Source: an uncultured Bacteroidota bacterium | GTDB lineage: Bacteria > Bacteroidota > Bacteroidia > Bacteroidales > P3 | Assembly: GCA_902762805.1 (NCBI GenBank) | Contig: CACWPQ010000005.1 | Span: 699-64,698, forward strand | Reading direction: 5' to 3' | DNA: 64,000 bases | In this document: piece after piece, positions 1-8,174 of the stretch | How the letters are laid out: each line of letters opens with the position of its first letter | Position numbering within the stretch: the first letter of the stretch is position 1 | Notes under the pieces: generated by a model | The model's database searches: none | Seen by the model: only the letters and a program-made list of their open reading frames with translations | Told to the model about the DNA's origin: nothing | Made by a program: the position numbers and the translations under genes

Positions 1-121
1 AGCGGACAATCTCGCCTTGTGAATCCATCGAAGCATCCCACAGCACACTGCTATAGTAGGTCTGCGCCTGCAAAAGAACTGGCGCCAATGCCAAGAAAAT
101 AATTAATAGTTTGGTTTTCAT
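1..121 (-). CDS. Secreted protein, N-terminal fragment (partial)
   Basis: The minus strand starts with ATG at 121 and reads 40 codons out of the window. The first 20 or so residues are a signal peptide (MKTKLLIIFLALAPVLLQAQ), followed by TYYSSVLWDASMDSQG. Too little is visible to assign a family. A Bacteroidetes-type promoter (158-186) precedes it, so it is probably its own transcription unit rather than the end of the gld operon. It may be another envelope or T9SS-related protein, but that is only inferred from position. Confidence 0.6.
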   Translation of the reverse strand, partial: MKTKLLIIFLALAPVLLQAQTYYSSVLWDASMDSQGEIVR

Positions 122-157
122 AATGTTGAATGTTAGGTTGGTTATAATTTTCTTCTG

Positions 158-186
158 CAAATATACACATTTTTTTATTGGGCAAA
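158..186 (-). promoter_or_regulatory. Bacteroidetes-type promoter for the partial secreted-protein gene
   Basis: On the minus strand TATATTTG (158-165) matches the -7 element TAnnTTTG, and TTTG (183-186) lies 17 bases upstream, slightly closer than the usual 19-21. The start codon is 37 bases downstream of the -7 box. Confidence 0.55.
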
Positions 187-237
187 AGAAATATCTTGCG
201 CAATGAAAAAAAATGTCCATCTTGGTAGGACAATGGC

Positions 238-274
238 GGGAGGGTGGGGGAATGGTGGGAAGGGAGGGTGGGGG
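238..274 (+). other. G-rich tract, possible G-quadruplex, just after the gldN paralogue stop
   Basis: The plus strand has at least five runs of three or more G separated by 1-6 bases, directly abutting the stop codon (275-277) of the minus-strand gldN-like gene. The transcript of that gene would be C-rich here; the G-run strand is the template strand. The structure is predicted from base pattern only. Confidence 0.4.
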
Positions 275-1141
275 TTAGTGTTCCCACATGCCGTTTTCGA
301 TTTCGAAGACTTCCTCTTCGATGATGGCTGCTTCGAGGAGGGCGTTGTCGCCGGTGAGGTAGGAGTCGAGGGTGCGGCCATAGGGGTTGGACTCGCGGGA
401 GGTGAAGGCGTGGTAGAACTGGTTGAGGAAGACCCAGTCCCAGGAGGGTTGTCGGGCGATGGTGCCTTCGTCGATGTAGGCTGTGTGGCGTGCCAGGAGT
501 GCGCGGACGGCGGGGTGCTGCATGGGGACCCAGAAGATGGGTAGGCGGCCGAGGTAGATGGCTTCGCCGTTGGGGAGTTCACGGTAGGTTTCTTTGATGG
601 GTGCGAGGGCGATGGTGCGGAAGTCTTGGCGTGTGTCCTGCTTGCCGATGAACCATGTCATGCGGAGGCTGTACTGTCGGACTTCGGAGCCGTCGAAGTT
701 TTTGGGGCGGATGACGGTTTCGTAGAGTTCGGTGTCGTTTTCGTCGTCGTAGCCGAGCTCGAGGAGGATGGTGTCGGGCTTGGTGTAGCGACGGACGAAG
801 GCTTCGTTGTCGAGGGGGACGAGGAGGTCGTCGTCCTCGTAGATGGGTATTTCGCCTGCGGCCATGGCGTCCCAGAGGATGTAGGCGAGGCTTTTTTTGC
901 CGAAGTTGATGTAGGGGTCGTCGGGGTAGTACATGAAATGGTTGAAGCGTTCGGCGAGTTCGATGGTGCGCCAGTGGTCGGTGGTCCAGACGATGTCGTC
1001 GTAGCGGAGGAAGGGGAAGGGCATGGGGCGCCGGTCGCCGACGGGCTGGCCGGTGGTGAAGTCGTCGGGCGGGCGCACGGTCTGGGCTGCGGCGGCCGCG
1101 GCGACGAAGCAGAGGAGGAGTATGAGTGGGAGGCGTTTCAT
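275..1141 (-). CDS. GldN/PorN-like type IX secretion protein, second paralogue
   Basis: 288 residues starting at the ATG at 1141; an upstream in-frame extension would run into the terminator hairpin, so it is rejected. A signal peptide (MKRLPLILLLCFVAAAAAAQ) is followed by a GldN-type periplasmic domain. It is clearly paralogous to the next gene: both have FPFLRYDDIVW or an equivalent near the start, a central WFIGKQDxRQ or WYIDKQDSRQ motif, and end in YLTGxxAxLxxxxIExExFxIExxMWE. GldN works with GldK as a ring in the periplasm under the outer membrane. Tandem gldN/gldO copies are known in Flavobacterium. A perfect hairpin with a T-run directly before the start suggests that expression from the operon is attenuated. 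Confidence 0.85.
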   Translation of the reverse strand: MKRLPLILLLCFVAAAAAAQTVRPPDDFTTGQPVGDRRPMPFPFLRYDDIVWTTDHWRTIELAERFNHFMYYPDDPYINFGKKSLAYILWDAMAAGEIPIYEDDDLLVPLDNEAFVRRYTKPDTILLELGYDDENDTELYETVIRPKNFDGSEVRQYSLRMTWFIGKQDTRQDFRTIALAPIKETYRELPNGEAIYLGRLPIFWVPMQHPAVRALLARHTAYIDEGTIARQPSWDWVFLNQFYHAFTSRESNPYGRTLDSYLTGDNALLEAAIIEEEVFEIENGMWEH

Positions 1142-1145
1142 GACG

Positions 1146-1180
1146 AAAAAAGAGTTAAGAGCCAATAACTCTTAACTCTT
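1146..1180 (-). terminator. Intrinsic terminator built from a 7-base tandem repeat, between the gldN copies
   Basis: On the minus strand the arms at 1169-1180 and 1150-1161 form a perfect 12-bp stem with a 7-base loop, followed by six T. The arms are units of the heptamer AACTCTT and its complement; three units stand in a row at 1167-1186. The T-run ends four bases before the ATG of the second gldN-like gene. Confidence 0.7.
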
Positions 1181-1201
1181 AACTCTCAATTTTGGTGTTG
1201 A

Positions 1202-2101
1202 TTAGTATTCCCACATGTCGGACTCGATGTCGAAGATTTCGTCTTCGATGGCTTGCGACTGGAGGATGGCGTCCTCGCCGGTGAGGTAGGCTTCGAGGGC
1301 GCGGTTCTGGGTGTTCGACTCGCGGACGATGTAGCTGTCGAAGTAGCGCTGGATGAAGATGTCGTCGTAGGAGCGGCCGCGGACGTCGTTGTTCTCGTCG
1401 TAGGCGTTGGCGTTGACGAGGACGTTGCGCACGCGCATGTCGTCCATGGGGATCCAGAAGGACCAGTCTTTGGTGGTGCCTTCGCCGCTGAGGAGTTCTT
1501 TTTCGAACTCGAAGGCCAGGGCGAGGATGCGCACTTTCTGACGGCTGTCCTGCTTGTCGATGTACCATTTCTCCTTGATGCGGATTTTCTTGGCGGAGGT
1601 GCTGTCGAAATTGCCGGGTTTGGTGATGGTGCGGGTGAGCATCTCGCCGGTTTCGTCGTCGTACATGGGGTTGCCGTCGGGGTCGGTCACGATTTCCTCG
1701 CTGGGTTTGGGCTCGCCAGTGAGGCGTTTGATGGCGTCGACCACGTCGAGTTCTTTGACCATGTCGTCGTCGTCGTAGACGGGGATTTCGCCGTTGCGGA
1801 CGGCGCTGACGATGAGGTTGACCAGGCTAACGCGGCCCTGTGTGCTCTGCTCGGCATTGGTGGGGAAGTAGAAGAACTGGTTGAACTTCTCGTTGAAGTC
1901 GATGTCTCTCCATACAACTTTCTCCCACACCACATCGCTCTGGCGGACAGCGGGGTAGGGCATGGCCTTTTTGCCGGTGGAGCTGACCTTGACGTAGAAG
2001 TCGTTGGGGTTGCGTTGGTCGTCGGCGTCAATGATGCTTTGGGCGTTGGCTGCGGTGCAGTAGGCAACGAGCGCAAGCACATAAATCAGGACTCTTTTCA
2101 T
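1202..2101 (-). CDS. gldN: Type IX secretion / gliding motility protein GldN (PorN)
   Basis: 299 residues, ATG at 2101, with a signal peptide (MKRVLIYVLALVAYCTAANAQ). The domain matches the GldN family: RQSDVVWEKVVWRDIDF near residue 55, WYIDKQDSRQK near 180, and a C-terminus with AYLTGEDAILQSQAIEDEI. GldN is a periplasmic T9SS component that pairs with the lipoprotein GldK. The gene follows gldM by 9 bases in the order porP-gldK-gldL-gldM-gldN that is conserved in Porphyromonas and Flavobacterium. It is the copy in the standard operon position; the second paralogue lies behind a terminator-like hairpin. Confidence 0.95.
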   Translation of the reverse strand: MKRVLIYVLALVAYCTAANAQSIIDADDQRNPNDFYVKVSSTGKKAMPYPAVRQSDVVWEKVVWRDIDFNEKFNQFFYFPTNAEQSTQGRVSLVNLIVSAVRNGEIPVYDDDDMVKELDVVDAIKRLTGEPKPSEEIVTDPDGNPMYDDETGEMLTRTITKPGNFDSTSAKKIRIKEKWYIDKQDSRQKVRILALAFEFEKELLSGEGTTKDWSFWIPMDDMRVRNVLVNANAYDENNDVRGRSYDDIFIQRYFDSYIVRESNTQNRALEAYLTGEDAILQSQAIEDEIFDIESDMWEY

Positions 2102-2110
2102 ATGGCGTTG

Positions 2111-3781
2111 TTATTTGATTGTTGCGGTGTAGGTAACGGTGTTGGGTTTGCCGTCGGGCATCATCACCTCGGCCAGGACAACGAGTTTGTCACCCTTGAC
2201 GGCCTTGCGGACAATGGAGACCTGCTCCTCGGTGAAGCGAGGCGAGTTGGAGACGGCTTCGCGTGCGCCGACGGCCATGGTGAATTTGATGATGCGGATC
2301 AGGCGGTTGTCAATCTTCAGCAGGAAGTCGGGGTTCTTTGCCGGGATGACGGCGGTGCTGGTGGAGATGTCTTTTTTGGCGATGCGGCCACCGTTCTGCA
2401 CGCCGGCCACGCTGATGATGGGCGCGGGGATGTTTTTGACGATCACTTTCTGTGTGCCGACGGTGGTGGTGCGCTTGTCAATGGTGGCGTTGACCAGGAT
2501 GTTGAGGGTCTTGGAGCCGGGGGTGGGTTTGAGGATGTAGCTGCCTTCGCCTTCGCCGCGGGTGAGGGTGGCCTGGCCGCCCTCGATGGAAGCGGTGAGG
2601 TTGCGGGTGTCGATACCGGCGGCGGAGATGGTGATGGGGTTGTCCAGACCGGCGTAGACCACCTGGAGGCCATCGAGACGGACCACACCGGCGGGCTTGG
2701 CCACGTAGTAGACATCGTTGATGGGATATTCCTTGGTGCCGCCGTCGGGCGAGGTGACATAGGCCGTGCCGGTGACGCGCTGTGGGCCGAGGTTGTTGCA
2801 GGTGGTGCGGTAGACCACCGAGCCGCTGTCGCCGCTGGTGAGCTGCTGACCGTTGACGGTGGCGGTGAACTTCTGGCGCGAGTCGTAGGCGCCGACGTTG
2901 ATTTTGGTCTCATAGGTGCCGCCCTGCAGGATGTAGGTGCCCTTGGTGGGGCGGGAGATCATGGCAATCTGGTCGAACGACATGTCGCCCTTGCTCACTT
3001 TCTTGTAGAGCATGTTGACGGCGTCGAATTCGGCGTTCATCGTCTCGGCTTTGAGGCGGGTGAGGGTGACCAGCGCGGCGCCGGTGATGACCTCGTTGAA
3101 GTTGAGCACTTCCCAGGAGACGGGTTTGCCCTCCTTGTTGTAGCCGTCGTCGACGTTGAGGGCCATCTTGACGTGGGTGGAGTCCTCGCCGAGGGCCTCG
3201 TTGACTTTCTGCTTGAATTCGATGATTTTGTTTTTGATTTGCATGGCGCCGAGGTTGGGGTCGGGGTTGTTCACGTCGCCGCCGATGAAGAACTGGGCGG
3301 GGGCGTGGTTGTCCTCGAGCTGCTTGTCGGTGAACCAGGCGTAGCCGGCGCTGTCGAGCGCGGCCTTGACGTTTTCGTTGATAGAGTTGCCTGCTTCGTC
3401 GCGCAGCACGAGTTCCCACTCGCGGCCGGTGCCAGGGTCTTTATACTTGACATTGCTGGCCACCTTGGTGCCGATGAAGGTGAACTGCATACTGTCGATG
3501 AAAGCAGTGATTTCGCCAGAGAGCTTTTTGATTTCCTGTGCACGGGTGTACATCTCACGCACCTTGTCGGGACTGTTCCGCATGGCTGCGTCGAAGTTGT
3601 CGTAGGTGTCGTCGAGCTTGGCAGTGATATTCTTGTTGGATTCATGCATGGCGGAGGCAACGCTCTTGAAGCCTTGGACGACTTCGGCCGAGACGTTGAG
3701 TGCCAGCATGGCGGTGTACACGAGGTACATCATGGTAATCATCTTTTGTCGCGGGGTTTCCGGACAGTTTGTTGCGCCCAT
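2111..3781 (-). CDS. gldM: Type IX secretion motor protein GldM (PorM)
   Basis: 556 residues, ATG at 3781. One N-terminal membrane helix (about residues 14-34, MITMMYLVYTAMLALNVSAE) is followed by a long periplasmic part of beta domains. The opening MGATNCPETPRQKMI is typical of GldM. In the known machine GldM forms a periplasmic dimer rod that, with GldL, converts proton flow at the inner membrane into movement transmitted to the GldK/N ring. It lies between gldL and gldN with short gaps, so it is co-transcribed. Length and topology match the family. Confidence 0.96.
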   Translation of the reverse strand: MGATNCPETPRQKMITMMYLVYTAMLALNVSAEVVQGFKSVASAMHESNKNITAKLDDTYDNFDAAMRNSPDKVREMYTRAQEIKKLSGEITAFIDSMQFTFIGTKVASNVKYKDPGTGREWELVLRDEAGNSINENVKAALDSAGYAWFTDKQLEDNHAPAQFFIGGDVNNPDPNLGAMQIKNKIIEFKQKVNEALGEDSTHVKMALNVDDGYNKEGKPVSWEVLNFNEVITGAALVTLTRLKAETMNAEFDAVNMLYKKVSKGDMSFDQIAMISRPTKGTYILQGGTYETKINVGAYDSRQKFTATVNGQQLTSGDSGSVVYRTTCNNLGPQRVTGTAYVTSPDGGTKEYPINDVYYVAKPAGVVRLDGLQVVYAGLDNPITISAAGIDTRNLTASIEGGQATLTRGEGEGSYILKPTPGSKTLNILVNATIDKRTTTVGTQKVIVKNIPAPIISVAGVQNGGRIAKKDISTSTAVIPAKNPDFLLKIDNRLIRIIKFTMAVGAREAVSNSPRFTEEQVSIVRKAVKGDKLVVLAEVMMPDGKPNTVTYTATIK

Positions 3782-3836
3782 AGTCTAGAATGTGTTATTA
3801 CGTTATGATACCCAATTTAGTTCGTAACTCCGTGGA

Positions 3837-4712
3837 TTAGAGTCTGGTCTGCATGGCAGCCAGCATGTTGCCGTAGACGTTGTTGAGTTCGGCAACTTTG
3901 CGGGTAAGGGCGTCGACTTGTTCTTTGTATTTAGTGATGCCTTCGGCGGAGTTGGCGAAGTTGGCCATCATGGTGCCCATCTTCTCTTCGAACTCCTTGT
4001 TGAGGTTCATCTGCGTGGAGGCGTTGTTGATTTGCATCTCGTACATGGCGTTGATGCTGCTGAGGCTGGCGGACATCTTCTTCATCTCTTCGACGTAGGA
4101 GACTTCGCCGTTGAGGGCCTGGGAGGTTTCCTGATAGATGGAGGAGAGGGTGGAGACGGCTTCGGGGGCGCCCTGCATGCTCTCGAGCAGGCGGCCGGCC
4201 TGACCGGCTACGCCGTCGAGGTTGGAGACGAACTTGTCGGTGGCGGCGGTGACGCTGGCCATGTTGTTCATGGCGTTGGCGCTGTCGGCGAGGTTCTTCA
4301 TGCCCTGGCCGAGGCGGTCGATAAGTTCGGGGGTGATATTGGCCTCCTCAAGCATCTTGTCGAGCTTGGCGGTGAGGGGGTCCTGGCTGACGGGGAGGTT
4401 GGCGGCTTTGGCGATGGGATTGCCGTCCTCGTCGTATTCCACGTCACCTTCCAGGCCACTTTCGTCGATCATACCGGCCAGTTCGGGATAGACAAGGCTC
4501 CAGTCCCACTCTTTGTGGGGCGGCTCGAAGGCGGAGAGGAAGAAGATGACACCTTCCACACCCATACCAATAATCAGCATCATGTTGGCGCCAGGCCAGT
4601 GCATGATTTTGAACAGGGCGCCAATGATAACGACGGCTGCACCCCAGCCATAGAGGTAGGCCATGAAGGTCTTGTAGCCTTTACTGCGGACGAGATTGTT
4701 GATGAAGCTCAT
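3837..4712 (-). CDS. gldL: Type IX secretion motor protein GldL (PorL)
   Basis: 291 residues, ATG at 4712. Two N-terminal membrane helices (about 17-35 and 43-62) surround the short FKIMHWPGA loop; the second contains an in-membrane glutamate (E53 in GMGVEGVIFF), the likely counterpart of the proton-path acid of GldL. The rest is a cytoplasmic region predicted to be helical or coiled. GldL forms the stator around GldM. The gap to gldM is 55 bases, and gldK lies 69 bases upstream. No anomaly was seen. Confidence 0.95.
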   Translation of the reverse strand: MSFINNLVRSKGYKTFMAYLYGWGAAVVIIGALFKIMHWPGANMMLIIGMGVEGVIFFLSAFEPPHKEWDWSLVYPELAGMIDESGLEGDVEYDEDGNPIAKAANLPVSQDPLTAKLDKMLEEANITPELIDRLGQGMKNLADSANAMNNMASVTAATDKFVSNLDGVAGQAGRLLESMQGAPEAVSTLSSIYQETSQALNGEVSYVEEMKKMSASLSSINAMYEMQINNASTQMNLNKEFEEKMGTMMANFANSAEGITKYKEQVDALTRKVAELNNVYGNMLAAMQTRL

Positions 4713-4781
4713 AATTCGAATGTTTTGTGTTTGCTTGTTTTTGTAATATGTGTTATTCTATAATATTATGTGCGCGCGCGA

Positions 4782-6143
4782 TTAGCGGGCCACGTTGGAG
4801 GCGGTGCGGAGGTTGTCGCCCTTGACACGGCCGAGGTAGGGCTGCACGCAACGGAAGCCGATGTAGCACTTGGCGGTGTCCATGAATTCGTAGTCGCGGG
4901 TCTGCACCTGGATGAAGTACTTCTGGTCCTTCCAGCTGCCGCCGCGGATGACTTTCTTCTTCATCGAGAGGGGGTCGTCGTCCTTGGCGTCATAGTGGTA
5001 GTAAGGGGTAATGGCATTGGCCACGATATAGGTGACCTCGTTGTAAGCGTCGAGGCACCATTCGCTCACATTGCCCGACATGTCGTAGAGGCCGTAGTCG
5101 TTGGGGGCATAGTGGCCGACCATGAGGGTGCGCACGCCGCCGTCGTCGTCGTAGGCGCCCTTGAGGGGCTCGTAGTTGGCGAGGAAGCAACCATTGGGAT
5201 TGCGCACATAGGGGCCGCCCCAGGGATAGCTCTGGGCCTGAATGCCGCCACGGGCAGCGTATTCCCATTCGCTCTCGGTCGGCAGGCGGAAGTCGTTGAG
5301 GGTAGAGTAGTTGATGTTCTCGAGGTACTGGTTGAGCATGTTCGAGCGCCACACGCAGAAAGCACGGGCCTGGCGCCAGCTGACACCGACGACGGGGTAG
5401 TTGTCGTAGGCGGGCGAGGAGAAGTAGCTGCGGGTGAAGTCCTCGTTCATGCTGTAGGCATAGTCGTGCACCCAGCAGAGGGTGTCGGGGTAGATGTTGA
5501 CGTATTCACGCTGGATCTGCGAGTTGCGGTTGTTGAGGCCTTTGGGGCGCACGGCGAAGGATGTGCCGCGGTGTTCGCTCTTGGCCTGCACGCCGTTCTC
5601 CTTCTCGGCGGCTTTCGCATAGTCGATGAAGTAGTACTCGTAGTTCAGCTTCGACACATCGATAGCGCGGCGGTGGTAGATGTCGACAATATAGAAACCA
5701 CCGTCGATGAGGTACTGGCGTATCTCTGGGTCGGAGTAATCAATCTTGGTCTTATAGTTGAGGATGGGCGGGTCGAGGGGTTCGCCATACTGGTCCTCTT
5801 CGATGAGGAATCCCTCGGCACCGGCTTCGCCCAAAATACGGCGGGCGATGGAGTCGCTCACGGCGTTCACAAACTGACGGTACTCGTTGTTAGTGATCTC
5901 GGTCTCGTCCATGAAGAACGAGCTGATCTGCATCTTGCGCGGCTGAGGGGGGGTGCCATAGGTGAGGTTCTGCACTCCGGCACCCATGGTGTAGTTGCCC
6001 TGATTGATGAAAACCATGCCCTTGAGGTCGATGTCCTCAAAGTAGGGGCGGTTGGCAACACCCGTTACTTCTCCCTGATTGGCTGACTTGCAGCTCCATA
6101 GCAGGGCTGCCGATGCGGCGAGGATGAAAAACAACTTCTTCAT
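4782..6143 (-). CDS. gldK: Type IX secretion lipoprotein GldK (PorK), FGE-sulfatase fold
   Basis: 453 residues. A lipoprotein signal ends in LLWSC, with the lipidated Cys at 18. The rest is a formylglycine-generating-enzyme-like (SUMF1) fold: GNYTMGAGVQN near the start, WEYAARGG and YPWGG in the middle, GNVSEWC, RGGSWKD and a final GFRC. In T9SS this fold is structural, and GldK forms the periplasmic ring with GldN attached to the outer membrane. It is first of the gldKLMN block, 75 bases after porP, and the operon promoter appears to be upstream of porP. Confidence 0.95.
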   Translation of the reverse strand: MKKLFFILAASAALLWSCKSANQGEVTGVANRPYFEDIDLKGMVFINQGNYTMGAGVQNLTYGTPPQPRKMQISSFFMDETEITNNEYRQFVNAVSDSIARRILGEAGAEGFLIEEDQYGEPLDPPILNYKTKIDYSDPEIRQYLIDGGFYIVDIYHRRAIDVSKLNYEYYFIDYAKAAEKENGVQAKSEHRGTSFAVRPKGLNNRNSQIQREYVNIYPDTLCWVHDYAYSMNEDFTRSYFSSPAYDNYPVVGVSWRQARAFCVWRSNMLNQYLENINYSTLNDFRLPTESEWEYAARGGIQAQSYPWGGPYVRNPNGCFLANYEPLKGAYDDDGGVRTLMVGHYAPNDYGLYDMSGNVSEWCLDAYNEVTYIVANAITPYYHYDAKDDDPLSMKKKVIRGGSWKDQKYFIQVQTRDYEFMDTAKCYIGFRCVQPYLGRVKGDNLRTASNVAR

Positions 6144-6218
6144 ATTGTCAATGTATTATTTTATACTAAACGAATTTTTCTCAAAAAAGTTTCACTATAT
6201 ATTGAATATCTATAATAT

Positions 6219-7262
6219 TTATAACTGGTAGCGAGTGTTGCGCGACACCGTCGGGTTGCGCTTGGAGGTGCTGATGCGGAAGCTTCCGTTGACGAACAGC
6301 TCAAGCGATCCAAAGCTGCGTCCAGTCTTGGCGAAGCCCAGCTTGGAGGTGGTGAGGTCGTAGGCCACACCGACGCGCAGCCATTTCCAGTTGACGCCGG
6401 CCAAGAAGGTGAAGGCGTCGTTGATGCGGTAGCCCAAGCCGCCCCAGAAGGCGTTCTCATAGTCGAGGATGAGAGCCGCTTCCGCCTGATAAATAGAGAA
6501 GTCGGCCGCCTTGGCCAGCAACGAGGGTTTCAATTTGAACGAAGGGTTGAACGGGAATGCGTACTCATAGCCGCCCATGAGGTAGAGTGTGCGTGCGTTC
6601 TGATAGCCGAGGGCGTCGCTGTGCGAAGCCAGCAGGTTCTTCACCGAGAGGCTGGCGTACCACACGCCGGGCACCTGATAGTAGAGGCCGGTGGACACAT
6701 CAACCATGAATTCCGACACCTCGCGGCCACTGATGGCAGGGTCGCCCGATGAAGACCCCGGATTGCCGGGATCGCCAGGCAAATCCGACGCGCCACGCAG
6801 GTTGGCGGTGTTGAACGAAAAATTGTAGAGGTTGGCTTCCACGGCGGCGGCCAAGTTGCCAGGCCCCCAGTAGATGCGGAAAGCGTAGTCGATATTGATG
6901 GTGGTATTGCTGTGGTAGCCAATGGATTCCGAGTTTAGAGTGGCGCCGATGCCGCCGTGCAGGAACGAGACAGGCATGTCGAACGAGAAGAGGTAGTTGG
7001 TGGGTGTGGTACCAGCTTCCAACCCTTGCACGGGTGCTTGTAGTTCGAGCCCCATCCATTGGTTGTTGTAGAGCAGGGTGAAAGAGATGGCACCCGAGCT
7101 ACCGGCATAGGCGGGGTTATAGCTCAGGCGGTTGAACATAAAATGGGAGTACTGACCCTCGTTTTGGGCAGTGGCGACGGCAGAAAATAGCATCATTGCC
7201 AACAAAAATGACACTATTTTGTGAGCCAAGAATCCCGTTCTCTGTTTATTTAGTGTTGCCAC
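6219..7262 (-). CDS. porP: PorP/SprF family outer-membrane protein
   Basis: 347 residues. The best start is a GTG at 7262 giving a signal peptide that ends LFSAVATAQ; no suitable ATG lies upstream in frame. The mature protein begins NEGQYSHFMFNRLSYNPAYAGS, the hallmark of the PorP/SprF family, and continues as alternating beta strands of an outer-membrane barrel. PorP-type proteins help secretion or anchoring of T9SS cargo and co-operate with the GldK/N ring. As the first gene of the operon it is followed by gldK, as in Porphyromonas porPKLMN. The symbol follows that synteny; sprF would be equally defensible. Confidence 0.88.
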   Translation of the reverse strand: MATLNKQRTGFLAHKIVSFLLAMMLFSAVATAQNEGQYSHFMFNRLSYNPAYAGSSGAISFTLLYNNQWMGLELQAPVQGLEAGTTPTNYLFSFDMPVSFLHGGIGATLNSESIGYHSNTTINIDYAFRIYWGPGNLAAAVEANLYNFSFNTANLRGASDLPGDPGNPGSSSGDPAISGREVSEFMVDVSTGLYYQVPGVWYASLSVKNLLASHSDALGYQNARTLYLMGGYEYAFPFNPSFKLKPSLLAKAADFSIYQAEAALILDYENAFWGGLGYRINDAFTFLAGVNWKWLRVGVAYDLTTSKLGFAKTGRSFGSLELFVNGSFRISTSKRNPTVSRNTRYQL

Positions 7263-7339
7263 AATGGCCTGTGTTTTATCGTGTTACATATCTTTTAGTC
7301 CAATCTCGCCACCCTTGGTGAGGTGTGAAATTCATTGTG

Positions 7340-7373
7340 CAAAGATAATAATAATTATTTAAACGAGCGCAAA
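7340..7373 (-). promoter_or_regulatory. Promoter of the porP-gldKLMN operon
   Basis: On the minus strand TATCTTTG (7340-7347) is a -7 box, and TTTG (7370-7373) lies 22 bases upstream. The leader to the porP start is about 75 bases. No similar box was seen before gldK, gldL, gldM or the first gldN, which supports one transcript. Confidence 0.6.
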
Positions 7374-7397
7374 AAAAACACAATTTTTAAAAAAAAG

Positions 7398-8174
7398 TTA
7401 CTCGACAGGTGCTATTTTGCATTCTGGAAAGTCCTTTTTCAGGGCGCGCTGTAATTCGGCTGCACTTTTTTTTGTGAGCTTGACTTCGAGGGTGATGTGG
7501 AGTTCGGTGGGGTCTGTGCTGTCCACAATGGCCACATCGCGGTAATACTGCGGGAGTTTTTGTATCCGTTCATAGGCGTTGCCATGGCTGTCTGCCGTGC
7601 AGAGTGTCAGGTTGTAACGAGGGGCGGAAGCGCTTGTCTGTGGCGAGTCGACGATGATGGGGATTGTGGGGCCGGTTTTGTCCTTTTTCTTTTTGGGCTT
7701 GGACTTGCTTTGGGGCTTGGGTTCTGGCTTGGGACCGCCAAACTTGGAGTAGACCGAATCGAATTGCGCGTCCTGTGCCTCCCAGCGGGCGATATATTCC
7801 TCTGTTTCAGGCAGGATGCGTATCTTCACCGGTTGGCACCCTTTGATGCCGATGCTGTTGGCCGCGCGGTGGCTCATGTCGAACACCCCCCGCTTCGGAC
7901 AGCGGTCGTTGACACGCACAATCACCTGCAAACCTGTGTTTTGGTTGGTCACCATGACGTAGGTGCCCATCTTGATTTTCCAGTGGGCTGCCGTGAAGAG
8001 GTTCTGGTCGAACATTTCGCCGTTGGCCGTCTTGCGACCCTCGAATTTGTTGTGGTAGTAGGTGCCCTTGTGGGGGTATTCTGTGACGGTGTCCTCGACC
8101 GAGTATTTCTGTGCCCACAAAGCCATGGGTATGAGCAATAATAAGAACGTCAACGTTTTGCGGCAGACTACCAT
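7398..8174 (-). CDS. RlpA-like double-psi beta-barrel protein, secreted
   Basis: 258 residues from the ATG at 8174, which overlaps the end of kdsC by 7 bases. A signal peptide ends LLIPMALWAQ. Residues about 30-120 form an RlpA-like barrel: KGTYYHNKFEGRKTANGE, then VRVNDRCPKRGVFDMS, the strands that carry the family's catalytic Asp. RlpA proteins are septal lytic transglycosylases acting on peptidoglycan glycans that lack stem peptides; whether this one is active is not shown. A Lys-rich linker (about 160-175, KSKPKKKKDKTG) leads to a C-terminal domain of about 75 residues that could be SPOR-like, though no clear SPOR signature was seen. Confidence 0.8.
   Translation of the reverse strand: MVVCRKTLTFLLLLIPMALWAQKYSVEDTVTEYPHKGTYYHNKFEGRKTANGEMFDQNLFTAAHWKIKMGTYVMVTNQNTGLQVIVRVNDRCPKRGVFDMSHRAANSIGIKGCQPVKIRILPETEEYIARWEAQDAQFDSVYSKFGGPKPEPKPQSKSKPKKKKDKTGPTIPIIVDSPQTSASAPRYNLTLCTADSHGNAYERIQKLPQYYRDVAIVDSTDPTELHITLEVKLTKKSAAELQRALKKDFPECKIAPVE

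Noticed and set aside
1253..3808. 851-codon open frame on the plus strand opposite gldN and gldM
   Set aside because: It is the antisense shadow of high-GC genes, with Val/Gly/Asp-rich composition and no family features.
4770..6086. 438-codon plus-strand open frame opposite gldK
   Set aside because: Low-complexity Val/Ala/Gly composition; gldK on the other strand has all family motifs.
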